A stretch of DNA of 64,000 nucleotides, taken from NCBI GenBank assembly GCA_030272155.1, contig CP126207.1:1860001-1924000 (forward strand), read 5' to 3'. The stretch is from Tetradesmus obliquus. Taxonomy: Eukaryota; Chlorophyta; Chlorophyceae; Sphaeropleales; Scenedesmaceae. This document shows, in pieces, positions 1 through 12,670 of the stretch. Positions within the stretch are counted from its first letter, which is position 1. Each line of letters opens with the position of its first letter. The notes under the pieces were generated by a model. The model did not search any database. It worked only from the letters and a program-made list of their open reading frames with translations, and had not been told where the DNA came from. The position numbers and the translations under genes are program-made.

Positions 1-59
1 TGCAGCAGACAGCTGCAAGTATCGGATCCGTAACAATATAGCCCTGGACCATTGAGCTT

Positions 60-425
60 TAGCCCTAAGCCCTCAATCTTGCTGGCACATGCCATGGCTG
101 CATGCTAGTGTCCCTGTTAGCAACAGCCAGGCATGCTTTCCGCAGCACGCGCATGTCTCATACTCAGCACCTTTTGAACCATGAATCGTGCATTCTCGAC
201 CTGAACCCTAGCTGACCTGCACATGCCGCGGCTGCATGCCAGTTTCCCTGTCAGCAGCAGCCAGTGGCGCTTCCAGCAGTACCCGCATGCCATACGCGCT
301 GTCTATCAAACCCGGATTCAACAGCTTCAACTCACCGGGACGTGCCTGGGCTGCATACCAGCTTCTAGATCAGCAGCAGCCACTGGTGCTTCCAGCAGCA
401 CGCGCATGCCATACTTACAAATCCC
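60..425 (-). repeat. Copies of protease exon 14 (3' half plus donor)
   Basis: Downstream (on the minus strand) of exon 14 lie about three diverged copies of its last ~70 bp, near 345-415, 225-290 and 85-160. Each includes the stretch read as GMRVLLEAPVAAAD in exon 14, and the best-preserved copy keeps a GTGAGT-type donor (near 335-342). Positions are approximate. No further coding exon can be supported between position 1 and 468. Confidence 0.6.
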
Positions 426-468
426 CGAACCCCACGCCGGAAAGCTATCCCCAAATATGCAAACTCAC

Positions 469-1944
469 CGGAACATGCCGGGGCTGCATCCCAGCATCCC
501 GATCAGCAGCAGCCACTGGTGCTTCCAGCAGCACGCGCATGCCGTACACCTGGCCAGGGGTGACGCTGAGTGGCCTGCTGCCAGGTGCTGCGGGGCGGTA
601 CAGCCCGCGCCACTTGAGGCAGTAGCTGTACGGCTTGCCTGCAGGGGCACGTCAAAGTGCGGTCTTTTTTTTAAGACAGTGCGGTCAGACATACAGGATT
701 AGGGGTAAGCAATGTGCCAGGACCAACTCGGCCCGCTGTTGAGTAGCGTGGGGCGGTGCGGCCCTTTCAATATATGCACTGCATGCAGCATGCTCTAAGT
801 TTCAGGGTTCAGGGTTCAGATTTAAAGCATATACTGCAGGTAACCCACCTGCTGGTGACCTGCTGTAGCTGGGTGTGTCTAGCATCCCCACCAGTCCGAG
901 TGTCTTGCCTGAACCGTCCAGCAGCTGCACAAACATCCTGCAGGCACAATGACAGCCAATGACACCCAGTTTAAGGCTTTCAGCGATCAAAGGTATACCT
1001 TGTGTTCAATCTGTTGTGGCTCATAGCAACTAAGATGGTGCCAGGACCCACATGTAACTATCCTCTCTCAAAGGTATCGCTGCAGTTGGCTGAGTTGGCT
1101 CAGCACACCTCCAGCTACACAGCGGCAGCTGCACGGCTGCATTTACAAGGTTTGATGTTCCTACGGCCTATGTTTTATCCTTGAACATTTAAGAGCGCCT
1201 TTTCATCGGTAGAATTATGTAACAGCAAGTGTCAGGCAAGCCATGGGCGGAATGCACTCACCTGCGCACTGGCAGCAGTGGGCAAGAGCGAGGCTCAGCG
1301 CGCAAGGGTACTGCTGCAGGTGGCTCAGCGACACCTCCAACTCAACAGCAACAGCTGCACCACCGCTGCCATTACAAGACAAGCTTCATTTAAAATTTGC
1401 ATATTCCGCATTTTCTTCTGTAAAACTATAACAGCAGGTGTTAAGGAAACCCATGCACCGACATCCTCTCACCTGCGGACCGGCAGCAGCGGCGCCAGAA
1501 CAAGGCTCAGCGCGCACGGATATTGCTGCAGCTGGCTCAGCGGCACCTCCAGCGGCGGCAGGTACGACGCACTCAACTGCCGACAACCGCCGCCCAGCAC
1601 ATCAACCGCCGGGTTAACCGCCACGCCTCCGGTCAACACATTGACCGCATTCGGGCTGTAGCAGAACTTGTTATTGAAGGGCCCTGTGGGCATTGCTACT
1701 GCTGCTGACTGGCTGTAGCTTGTGGCTCCTTGGTAGGGGATGACAAGAGGCACGGCCTGCACCCTGTGGGTGGCGGTTGGAGTGGCAGTTGGTGTGGCGG
1801 TTGGGGTGGTTGGATCGGCGGTTGGGGTGGGAGCAGCGTAGTTTGTGAGGTTTTGCTGTTGTTGCTCCTCTGCAGCAGCAGCGGTGTCAGCAGCAGGGAC
1901 TGCTGCTGCGGGGCCATCAAGGGGTGGTGCTGCTGCTCCTGCAG

Positions 1945-1987
<43 letters not shown>

Positions 1988-2339
1988 TTTCATCAGGCCA
2001 GCATCCATGTTGCGCGCTACACCTACACATGAGCAGCAAGAGCATGCACGCATGGAGAGTGTTTACTTTTGTGGGTAATGCAAGGTCGACCTGTTTTGCT
2101 GCTGCAGCTGCCATGCAGACTGTGACATGTTTGCTCTCTGCTGTTAGCCTTATCTGCATGTGACAGTTGCGGCACGCCACATGCACAATAACACCCAGTC
2201 ATTGGCATAAACGCAGGCTTCGAGTTGACACAGCCCTTAATTCAACTTGACTACCTTTAGTGCCTGTTGCGCCAGCAGATGTGCTGTTCCTCAGCAGCAC
2301 TGCAGCTCCAGGACCGCTGCTGCTGTGGGCGCCTTTGTA

Positions 2340-2380
<41 letters not shown>

Positions 2381-2691
2381 GGGCGCCTTTGCTGTTGCTG
2401 CTGCTGCTGCTGCTGCTGCCGTGCGCGCCTTTGCTGCTGCTGCTTTTTGCTGGGCTGGATGCTAAAGTGCTGCTGGCAGCAGGGCTCTCCACCAGCTTGC
2501 TGCCACCGTGTGCTCTGCCACCTGTGTTGCTGCTACTCCTGCTGCTGTTGCTGTGCTTCTGGCTTTCCGCTGCTTTCATCTCAATTGCAGGTTGCTGCAC
2601 TGCTTTGCTGGCGGCTGCTGTGGCCTTTACAGGCTTTGCTGCGTAGCCTGTTGCAGGAGCAGCAGCAGGCTTGGCAACAGATGGCTGCTGT

Positions 2692-2729
<38 letters not shown>

Positions 2730-3452
2730 CTTTGGGACATGGACAGAGCCTGCCAGCTTTTCAGGTGTTGGTGCCGCTGCATCTGCTGACTGCTGTGGTG
2801 GCAGCCTGCCCCTTGCTGCAGCTGGGTTTTTGCTGGGCTTGTGAACTGCAGCTGCATCTGCCCCGGACCTTGCTGACCCTTCCACTGCATCTTGTTCAAC
2901 GCCATCCTCTGCTGCGCTAAGCCCTAGCAGTTCTCGACTCACCACAACACCCACAGGCTGACTGATGCCACTCTCCCTGCTGCTGCTGCTGCTGCTGCCT
3001 GCATTACTGGCAGCCCTGTCCCTGCCCCTGCTTGTAACAGTCCTTGCCTCCGGAGGAACTACTGTACTGTTCCTGCGGCTTATGGATCCTACCCATGGGT
3101 TGATTTCAACTTCACGGTTGCCTTCATACCTGGCTTCAACTTCCTGGTGTGAAGTTTGGTGAGAAGTTCCGTGAGACTCTTCACTGTTGAGTACTGGCAG
3201 CGTCAGGGCGGGCACTGCTGCTGCTGATGCCACTGCAACATCTGCTGCTGCAGCTACAGCTACGTAATTTGAATGACCTGCAACTGCTGCTGCTGCTGCT
3301 GCTGCTGCAACAGCAGAGTTTGTATCAGATGCATTGGCACCTAACCAGCCCTCTAGCCATGGGTAAATATCCTCATACTGTTGCAAAGCGTCATGTGTCA
3401 CTGCTGCTGAAGGTGGCGGCTGAGCCACCCATGGGTCAAAGCCTGCGGCTTG

Positions 3453-3509
<57 letters not shown>

Positions 3510-3705
3510 GCCACTTGGCACATCTGCTGTAGGGGGGCTGCTGCCAGCATCACTTCCAGCATCAGCAGCTGCATAATTGCCTGGTGCTGGAGCAGCTCCT
3601 GCTGCATCATCAGACTGCTGCGCCCCTTCAGGCTGCTGCTGCTGCTGCTTTGCATGTTTCTTGGCCTTGTGGGAATCCTTGTGTTGCTGTTTGCCATCAC
3701 CATCG

Positions 3706-3754
<49 letters not shown>

Positions 3755-4975
3755 GCTCTGACCCAGACGCCACATCATCAGTGTCTGTGGCTTCTGCTGG
3801 CGGCTCCTCTGGTCTGTCATTTCTACTGCCTGAGGGGGACCCCCGAGTGGCATTGCCGCCTGCTGCTGCCAGCTCAGCGTCTGTGGTAGGCACGAATGCC
3901 AGGTAGCCTGAGTAGAAAATGCGCCGCTGCTTCAGCTGTGCGGGGAGGTAGAAGGTCACCTGCAGGGCATGACGAGACACACAGCACATGTTAAACTGAA
4001 GCTGGTGGCTCAGTTGGTAGAAAGGGTCAAAGGCCCGAGTAGAAGATGCGTTGCTGCTTCAGCTGGGCAGGCAGGTAGAAGGTCACCTGCAGGGTGAGAG
4101 GCAGGGCACCAACCAAGTGACATCTCTGCTGGGGAGAACGGACAAGATCTACATGACACTATTGTAACATGTGCTGCCAGCTCAGCGTCTGTTGTTGGCA
4201 CAAAGGCCAGGTAGCCTGAATAGAAGATGCGGCGCTGCTTCAGCTGGGCAGGCAGGTAGAAGGTCACCTGCAGGTGGCCAAAGACGATGGACAGATGTAC
4301 TAAACCCCTGGGTTTGAACACTTGTGCACGCGAAAATGTCATAATTTGGTGCACGCCTGCCCTGTGTCTGCCTTTGTTCCTGGACGCTGGTAGGCACTGT
4401 ATCCGTTTGCGTAGTGCATGCAGCTGTTTCGTCTCTCCAGCACAGGCGACTCACCTGGACATCGATCTGCTTGTCCGGGTGCAGTGTCACCGCCTCAGGT
4501 GACGCTTGCACTTACCGTGAAAGACGTACTGCATCATAGCTTCAAAGCACATATACATCTCAGCCACATGTGTTCCAAACCAGGCAAGTACCTGCCACTG
4601 CACATCAGGTACTTGCAACTATTTCCACAGTTGGTACAAAAGGCAAATCACCTGGACATCAATTTCCTCTCCAGGGTGCAGTGTCACCGCCTCGGGTGAC
4701 GCCCGCACACTGGCTGACACATCAAGCACAGTGTCATCATATGGAGTTATCGCCACGCCCCATGTCGCCTCAGGCAGTACAATAGCAGCTGCAGGGCGGT
4801 GCTGGAAGCGGTACGTAATGGGAAGTTCCTGGCGGGGCTGGTGTGTGAACTTCAGGGTGATGTTCTGGCGGTGGACCGTGAACTTGCTGGGAAGTGACAG
4901 TGAAGCTGGGCTGGTGGTGACGGGGTTGAGCACCAGGGAGGCGATGTCCAGCAGACCTACAAGCACAGCAGCAGC

Positions 4976-5032
<57 letters not shown>

Positions 5033-8000
5033 TATGGGGCGTGATCGAGATGTTCTTTCCCTGTTATTCTTCTGCATGTTGCTGTACAGGGGGTAGGCTC
5101 ACAACACAGGGGGCCAAGCCAAACACCTTTTGATGTAGCTGGAATGTAGCTGGAGTGTAGCTGAGTACTGCCGATGGACAGCGTCTGCTCTGCTGCAACC
5201 TATTCTGCATGCTGTTGCTTCGCCACCCATCATCAGACACATCACCCACATCTGATGTCACTGTCACTTGGCAGTTGCCAGCAACTATTTGCATTCACCT
5301 GCGCCCTGCTTGCTTGTTGTTTCCGGCCTGAACATCCCAAACGTGTCCAGCTGCAGGGCGCCCCGCACAAGCGCGTCATTGACAAAGCCCTGCACAAAAC
5401 CCTTCTCCCGCTCCTCAGCCCCTAAACCCTGCAGCGCCGCAATGCCCTGGGCCTCTGGGTTTTTGAGGTTTTGGCGGTGAAGCTGCAGGGCCAGGGCCAG
5501 TGCTCCTGCTGTGTAGGGTGCTGCAAAGCTGGTGCCTGAGACTGGAGTGAGGGGGATGCCATCTGAGCTTGATTCTGTTTTGGTGGTGTATTTGCCATCA
5601 CTGTGACGATTGAGAGGCAGCAAAAAGCAGCAGCATATAACCCCAGCGCAGACTAATTAGATAGTCACTATTTAGTTGGTTCACTTGCTTGCACAGGAAT
5701 GGTGTACTTGCCATCACTGCAAGCAGCACCATATGCAGCAGCTCAAGCGGCTGTGTAGGGTGCTGCACAGCTGGTGCCTGCCCTGGTCTGGAGGGGCTGC
5801 CATGTGGGCTTGTCTCAGCCTTCGTGGTGTGATTTCTATTATAGTACTAAAGCAAAAGAAGCGGCAGCAGCAATCGCGGCGCCAGGCAATGCAGATTGAG
5901 CACAGCGCACAACTGGAGTGCTGCTTCACACTTCTGTTGTCAGCGACCAAAACAACATACGGCCCATGGGAATGTGTCACAGTCACCTGTAGGTGGTGAT
6001 GAGCATCTCAGCTGGCCCCGTGATGTGTGGCAGCAGTTTCAGCTCAGGGTCCTGCAGTAGCAGCAGCAGCAGCAGCAGCAGCAGCCGTGTCATCGATGGC
6101 TTCACCTTCCTGCCTGAGCAGACAGTTGACATTGCTTAGTGGAACAGGCTGCTCCTGTGATCTGCACTCACTGACTTTGGCAAACCCCAAATGCAGGTCC
6201 TGCAGTGATTGTCCTAAACCATAAGCTTTTCAAATGTAGAACCACCCTAGCTGACTCACCGGGCCGTATGATGAGAAGGTTGATGCTCTGAGGTAGTTTA
6301 TGTCGCTGTTTGCGGTGTTGGCACCGCCCACCACCAACGCACCAGGCGCGGTGTGCCCGTCTGCAAGCAACAGTGACAATGTTTGAGGTAAACCCGGCTG
6401 CTGGTTGACTACAGTGCAGATTGTTTCCAGCAAGTGTGGCGCATGCTGCAGCTGCCTCTGCGATAGTGTGAGCAGCGCAAACACGTTGCGTGATTTGCAC
6501 CAGTACACACCAGCAGCAGACGTGCGATTTATCAATGTGGTGCCAGGACCTGCATGTGACTCTGCATAACGACACAGCACACGCAGCTGCTCACCTGCAC
6601 AGAACAGGCCCTGGCCAGCCAAGGGGTCCCCCTCAATACCATGACCAGGCGAAACATCAAGCATTAACGGCACATGGGCAACACGTGTGATATGGTCAAA
6701 CACAGTCACACCGATCAGCATTCACACATGGTCAAACATGGTCAAACATGGCCAAACATTGTCAAACATGGCCAAACATGGCCACCATCAGGCCCAGCCG
6801 CACCTGCGTAGAACAGGCCCTGGCCAGCCATGGGGTCCCCCTCATTGCCCGCAGTGCGCACCACTATGATGCCCCTGGCGTATAGCGCCGCCATGATGCC
6901 TGTCCAGGGCTCCTGCAGGAAACACAAGCAGCATGCGCATACATGGCGCAATCAGCTTTGACAAGCGACGTGGTGCGCACGACAAAGTTACCCCTGGCAT
7001 ATAAGGCTGCCATGATGCTGACTCAGGGCTCCTGCAGCAGCAGCGGCAGTATGGTGGTGATGCCTTTGGCATACAGCACTGTCATCATGCCCAACGGCCC
7101 CTGCACCTCATTGAACCGACAAAGGTGGGTGGACGCACTTACCGCCTCATAGCCACTCAGTTCTCAGAGGCTCGGGTGAATCATGTGCATGCCGTCATCA
7201 ACAGCACTGGACAATTGAACATGACATGTGTGACAGATGATGCCCGCACAGCTTCATACACGCCCCGCCTCATATCCACTTGGCTCTCCCAGGCTGAGGT
7301 TGATGATGTCCATGCCGTCATCAACAGCACTGAATAATTGAACATGACATGTGTGACAGATGATGCACGCACAGCTTCATACACGCACCGCCTCATATCC
7401 GCTTGGCTCTCCCAGGCTGAGGTTGATGATGTCCATGCCATCATCTACTGCCTGCTGGATGGCTGCCAGCAGCGCCTGGCTGGTGCCAGTGCCGCTGCAG
7501 CCATACACCTGCACAGGCCGTGAAATGCAGAGGAGATGTAGATAGTTTAGGGGGGGGGGGTTGGGAAGATATATTAGACTTAGGCATAGTGCACGACCCG
7601 TTTGTGTTGTGCATGCCCGAGCAGCCACACACGTGCAAGGCAGCAGCAGTACGTCAAACGTTCTGCAAGTAGTGAAGCATGTGTCATGGTTGAATGGCTG
7701 TTAGCAGCGCCTGGCTGGTGCCAGCGCCTGGCTGGTGCCAGTCACTGGCACTGAGTGATGAGATATGGTACATCCGGGCAGCAACCTCTGTGCCTGAACA
7801 GCTGGCCTTCTGAAGGCATTGCCGGGCACACTGGTCAAGAACATCATGTTTAAACCTCAGCTGCAGCAGCTGCGGCTGCAGCCAGCCCACCTGGTATGCC
7901 CCAATCAGTGCCTCAGGTGCCACCCCCATCATGGGCGCGCCTGCCACGTAGCCTGCTGCTGCCACACCTGCCACTGCTGTCCCGTGCCGCACAGGGCTGC

Positions 8001-9084
8001 AGTCCATCTGCAGGCACAACAGCCAGAACAGTTGTCATGCAGTGACTATCTTGAACGAAACATTAAATCCTGGGGCATGGCCGCCTTGTGCTCACGCTTA
8101 CAAACACCAGACTGGACTGCAGCAAGCCAGCCTGAAAATTTCTTTTGCAGCCAGGTCTCGACTGGAAACCACCCTTCACCACCACCAAACCTGAACACCA
8201 AAAACCCTACACCTGAAACTCTATACAAGTAGTGCTGATGCTCACTGGGTCCGGGTTGGGCTGTAGTGGGTCTGTTGGCATCTGGAAATCATCGCCCACA
8301 AAATCATAGCCAGCCACCACCCTGCAGCGGCCAGGCGGCTCGTTAATGGCTGTGCAGCCGCCAAAGGCTGTGTGGCTGTAGTCAATGCCGCTGCAAGAAT
8401 TGCAGGGCAAACAGCAGCAACAGCAGCAACATTAGGGAGAAGTGAAGTGTGATTTGGGTGCATTGCAGACAGATAGTCAGACTTGACAAGCATCTGTGCT
8501 TAGTTCACACAGCCTAGGGCCTCCATGCTGCTGAAGTGTGATTAGCTGCTGCAAAAGCCGCACCTGTCAATAATTCCAATTTTTATACCCTTGCCAGTCA
8601 GGGCAAAGCGTTGGCGCAATGTTCTCACATTTGTGATCAGGTCTGCTGTACGCCATGGCTGTTGCTTTTATTTCTCAGAGTAGGAAGGCACGGCTGTGTT
8701 TCTTGTGCTAGTTGATTCACAAAGGCAATGACGGCCCCAATCAAGTGCACCCTGATAACTTGCTGCAAGGGCCACACCTGTCAATGATTCCGATCTTGAT
8801 GCCCTTGCCGGTTAGCCCAAACCGCTGGCGCAGCGCCGTCACATTTGTCATCAGGTCTGCTGTGCCCCAGGCCTGGCTGGGTGTGAACTTCACGGTCGAG
8901 CCAGCCACTGGAAGTTCCACGTCCGGGAAGTTCACGGTCTTGGGTGACCTGGCGGCAATTGCTGCATAGCCAGAGTGTGGCGGGATCGGGCCAGGCACTT
9001 GCAGCTGAGCTGCATGGTCAGTGCCGGCTGCCATGTCTGCTGATGCACCTGCTGTGCCGGCTGCAGCACTGCCGCTGCTGCTGC

Positions 9085-9153
<69 letters not shown>

Positions 9154-9811
9154 CGTCAGGGGCACTGCTTGGTGCCGGACTGGGTTTGGCAAGTTTGGGT
9201 GCTGAGATGCCAACCTGCAGGCATTGAGTGGAAAGACAGCACGCGCTGCTGTCAAAAGGCAACAAACTGCGACACCACTGCATTGGCATAGGTGCGGCAG
9301 CATTACACAAACACTGCCAGCAGCTGCACTGCAACTCATGCTGTGCTGCTGAACAATGGTTCCATGAGCAGCGTTGGTCTGTTGCAGCACTGCAGTTTTT
9401 GTGGACCAGCAACTCAACAGGTCGCATGCTCACCACAGGGAATATGCTGGCCACCCGCACGTCATCATTCAGGTGCTGCAGCAGTGCTGCTGCAGCCTCG
9501 TCATTTGCTGCCTCCATCACCAATCCCTTGAAGATGTCAGAATTGAAACTATTGATTTCTTGCACATCCAGATCTGCTGCTTTCACGTCCTGCAGGACCG
9601 CAAAGGGCGGGTCTGCTGCTGTAGTGGACTGGTTGGCACCTTGACCTGTGTAGGCTGCTGTTGCGACGTTATCGTTGGAGATTTGAACAATGTATGTTCG
9701 TGGCACAACTCGGGACAGCGAAGGCGCTTGCTGCAACTTTCGTGGCACAACTTCGTGCACGATGGCCAGCATGACCACATACATGAGCCATTTTGAAGTT
9801 TTAGGGTACAT
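469..9811 (-). CDS. Subtilisin-like serine protease (S8), secreted, 3' end beyond window
   Basis: Fourteen exons with matching phases: 9811-9434, 9214-8778, 8390-8246, 8007-7891, 7508-7389, 6912-6804, 6360-6260, 6051-5987, 5600-5299, 4956-4652, 3959-2255, 2022-1473, 937-849, 638-469. They give 1531 residues so far, and the last donor (GTGAGT) points left beyond the window. A hydrophobic N-terminus is followed by an I9-like propeptide (about residues 35-126). The catalytic set is complete: Asp271 in IGIIDSG, His328 in RHGTAV, the oxyanion Asn422 in TAGNEG, and Ser515 in SGTSFAAP. A beta-rich region (about 593-693) resembles the Fn3-like domain of plant subtilases. Exons 11-12 add more than 700 residues of Ser/Gln/Ala runs and a Pro-Thr linker, followed by an unrecognised folded-looking C-terminal part. 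Family assignment is firm. Some exon joins and the C-terminal extension are inferred from open frame and phase only. Confidence 0.85.
1030..1345 (-). repeat. Copies of protease exon 12 (3' end plus donor)
   Basis: Minus-strand positions of about 1345-1255 repeat the end of exon 12 (LEVSLSHLQQYPCAL in the copy, LEVPLSQLQQYPCAL in the exon), with a GTGAG donor. A weaker third copy lies at about 1120-1070. All are inside the intron between exons 12 and 13. Confidence 0.6.
2688..2735 (-). repeat. Coding (CAG)n tract, one of several in protease exon 11
   Basis: Exon 11 (3959-2255) holds many trinucleotide tracts of the CTG/CAG family, for example near 2341-2440, 2688-2735, 3283-3310, 3453-3508 and 3716-3755. 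The same repeat is read in different frames along the exon, giving Gln (CAG), Ser (AGC) or Ala (GCA) runs without breaking the frame. Confidence 0.8.
4015..4515 (-). repeat. Tandem copies around the protease exon 10/11 boundary
   Basis: Two extra copies of the start of exon 11 with its CTGCAG acceptor (frame VTFYLPAQLKQRRIFYSG) lie at about 4279-4190 and 4089-4025. An extra copy of the end of exon 10 (frame SPEAVTLHP, ending in a donor) lies at about 4510-4450. The copies are incomplete, so the exon chosen as functional is the one opening the long frame at 3959. Confidence 0.75.
5690..5835 (-). pseudogene. Decayed copy of the catalytic-Ser exon
   Basis: On the minus strand this intronic stretch matches exon 9 (GATGGCAAGTACACC start and the region around SGTSFAAPYTA). 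It has substitutions that destroy the GTS motif and the frame. It sits upstream of functional exon 9 in transcript order. Confidence 0.55.
6585..6785 (-). repeat. Protease exon 6 copy and an 11-bp minisatellite
   Basis: The end of exon 6 (frame EGDPLAGQGLF, with a GTGAGC donor) is repeated at about 6660-6590. Between it and exon 6, positions of about 6684-6783 hold an irregular minisatellite of the unit ACATGGTCAAA. Confidence 0.65.
7137..7325 (-). repeat. Tandem copies of protease exon 5 (3' half)
   Basis: The segment encoding DGMDIINLSLGEPSGYEA plus its donor and intron start recurs with a period of about 119 bp, as one good copy (about 7325-7205) and one decayed copy with an in-frame stop (about 7205-7137). 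The most decayed copy carries a better donor (GTAAGT) than the exon used in the model. Confidence 0.7.
8555..8660 (-). pseudogene. Diverged copy of the catalytic-Asp exon end
   Basis: Minus-strand sequence here reads ALTGKGIKIGIID with a following GTGCGG donor-like site, parallel to exon 2 (GLTGKGIKIGIID at 8778). It lies in the intron before exon 3. Confidence 0.65.
9021..9227 (-). repeat. (CTG)n tract in protease exon 2
   Basis: An uninterrupted CTG run at about 9085-9150 is read as poly-Ser (AGC) in the minus-strand propeptide-to-catalytic linker. It is part of exon 2 and keeps the frame open. Confidence 0.8.
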
Positions 9812-10543
9812 ATCTAGCTACAATTATGAGTGTTTGGGGCATCAGCGATGCATGTGGTGCATGCGGCTTTTTGGCGGGCTGTCTGGCAGATCGAAACAAC
9901 CAGCGCCCTTCACCCGCACGATGACGCCCCCGTTAATAAACCTCAATGTATAGCAGTAAAAGCTTCAAGTTTTATGCATCCTGTGCAGTCGACCTGGACA
10001 CCGATGCCGGCGTGACGGTGCGGATGTTACTGCACGGGAGGAGCACGATTGTAAGTCTGTGCTTGATTCGCCAATCGCACATTACACGACCGATGTGTTT
10101 GCTTTTGATCACAGCTGCAGGCCCTTCTTTGTTCAGACAAACCAGCTTGATGGGCATGAGACATAGCTTCAACACCACTGATCCTGCAGCCAGTCAAAAG
10201 CTTCACCATCGTCAGATTACATAAGACACGCAAAGAGAATTTAACCGGCAAATCACGCCGCGCATTTCGCTTGACGGTGCGCTCAGAGAAGCCAAAAGCG
10301 GCCAACATCTCCTGCACTTCCGTTGCTGGCACAACCCACCCTGTGCAGCAGCTGCTGCTGCTGCTGCTGTGCTGGCAGGACCTGGCCTGCTGCATTTACT
10401 GCACAAGTCTGCGTCTGAAATGAACTCCTCACATCACTTGTTGAACAACAAAACATTGGAAAACAACAAAACATTGGAGAAGCGGCACAGAACAGACATC
10501 TATGTGCCTGCTGTGGCAATCGTTTCCGTACTGCTGCTTCCAG

Positions 10544-10579
<36 letters not shown>

Positions 10580-10662
10580 GCCGACAACCGATAAGTGGCA
10601 AGCCAGCTGCTTATGCATTGGTGGATCAGTAGCTGGCCCAGTCATGTTATCACTGCTGCTGC
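9812..10662. other. Spacer between protease start and redoxin gene end
   Basis: No convincing gene. It should hold the protease promoter and the redoxin 3' UTR. A minus-strand TGTAA (TTACA at 10217-10221) about 440 nt after the redoxin stop is a candidate polyadenylation signal. A (CTG)n tract lies at about 10547-10578. Confidence 0.5.
10217..10221 (-). terminator. Candidate TGTAA polyadenylation signal (redoxin gene)
   Basis: TGTAA is the usual polyadenylation signal of chlorophycean algae. This is the nearest well-placed one found downstream of the redoxin stop codon. Confidence 0.4.
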
Positions 10663-10883
10663 TCACTTTTTCACAATCTGACTGCCGTAGTAGTCGGGCT
10701 CCTGGTTCGGGTGCCACCTACACAGCAGTGCACATACATACAGGCTTAACTTCTGCAGCACACTTTCAAGCTTACAGCAAAGTGTGCTCTGCAACACAGC
10801 CATTATGCATGCAGCTGACATCGCAGCAGTCGCAGCCACTGGGGCGGGTTCCAGGCACAAGACTGCAGCGGTGCTACAGCCAA

Positions 10884-10916
<33 letters not shown>

Positions 10917-12628
10917 AAAGGCTGCCGCCGGCTGTTGTCTTGTGTGCAGCATGGTGTTGGCAACAATTCTGGTATTAGGTGCAACCTACTTGATGTTGCA
11001 CCCGATGCTGGGGCGTGGCTGGAAGTCAGCCGGCAGGCCACTGCCGGCTAGTGCAGCGTCCAGCGCGACGCGCAGATCGGCACCTGCACAGCAGTTCAAC
11101 AAGCATGATAAGTGTTTGTCTTCAAGCAGGCCAGAGCCGGCTAGCGCAGCGTCCAGCGCGACGCGCAGATCGGCACCTGCACAGCAGTTCAACAAGCATG
11201 ATAAGTGTTTGTCTTCAAGCAGGCCCGTGCCAGCCAGCGCAGCGTCAAGCGCGACACGCAGATCGGCACCTGCACAGCAGTTCAACAAGCATGATAAGTG
11301 TTTGTCTTCAAGCAGGCCAGTGCCAGCCAGCGCAGCGTCAAGCGCGACGCGCAGATCGGCACCTGCACAGCAGTTCAACAAGCATGGTAAGTGTTTGTCT
11401 TCAAGCAGGCCAGTGCCATCCAGCGCAGCGTCAAGCGCGACGCGCAGATCGGCACCTGCACAGCAGTTCAGCAGAGCAGCGGCACACATCAAAGGTCAGC
11501 AGGAAAGTTGGTCAGCAAGGGCAGGGCGCACACAGGTTGGAGCCGGCTAGCGCAGTGTCCAGTGCAACATGCAGGTCGGCACCTGCACAGCCATTATCAG
11601 CAATACAACAGGTCAGAAGTAAGCTTACCCTGTCTTGCTTCACGGGGTAGAGTCCTCAGAAAGCGACAGCAGCGTGTAGCGCAATACGCCAGTCAGCTGC
11701 TGCAACACAGATGTTCTGTCATGTCAGCAGCAGTGCACAAACCGGCCTGACCCAGCCAACGCAGCATCCAGCGCCACACGCAGGTCAGCACCTACAGTGT
11801 AGCGCAACACGCCATTCATGAGTGAGGCAGGCCGAAGATGCTGCTGTGGATGGATGCATGCGACACAGCCACACCACACACATAACCCTGATCTGCTTAC
11901 AGCAAGCTGATCACATGCTGTGTCAATACAACTTCCCACACAGGCCACACCTGTCACTGGCTTGCCGTTGTTAGGGCACGCATTGCCAAAGTGGCCGTGT
12001 TAAGTCAGCTTCAAGTCAGCATACAACATGAGGGTACCAGGAGTGCATGCATTGATGCCACTCAAGCCACTGCGCCAAGCCAATGCGCAGGCGAGGCAGA
12101 AGGTGCTGCTGTGGATGGATGCAAGCCACACAGCCACACCACACATATCAACACCACTCCGCTCACAGAAACCTACACACAAACAACTAAACTCCCTCTG
12201 TACAACTTCCGGCACGGTCACGCACCTGTCACTGTCTTGCCGTTGTCTGGGCGGGCTTGTCAAACTGCCCGTGGTGCGTCAGCTTCAGGTCAGCCTTGAC
12301 CACGTCGATCTCAGGTGCGCATGCATCCACGCCACGCGCAAGCCAGTTTACAACCAGGCAGAAGATGTTGCTGGAGACTGTTGCAACACCACACCGACAA
12401 CAATACATAACAACAAAACTCCGCTCACAGAACCTGCCCACACAGAACTTCCCACACAAACACGCACCTGTCACTGGCTTGCCGTTGTTGGGCCGCGCAT
12501 CGTCAAACTGCCCATGGTAGGTCAGCTTCAGGTCAGCATCAAACACGTAGAACTCAGGGGTGCATGCAGCCTTGTAGGCCTTGGCAACAGCCTGGGACTC
12601 GTCAAACAGGTAGGGGAAGGTGTAGCCT

Positions 12629-12670
<42 letters not shown>

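Noticed and set aside
2267-3906. Poly-Cys, poly-Leu and poly-Ala frames on the plus strand
   Set aside because: Antisense of the (CAG)n-rich protease exon 11.
11015-11650. Plus-strand repeat proteins of 202 and 211 codons
   Set aside because: Shadows of the 93-bp array; the minus frame matches the redoxin C-terminus (ADLRVALDAAL).
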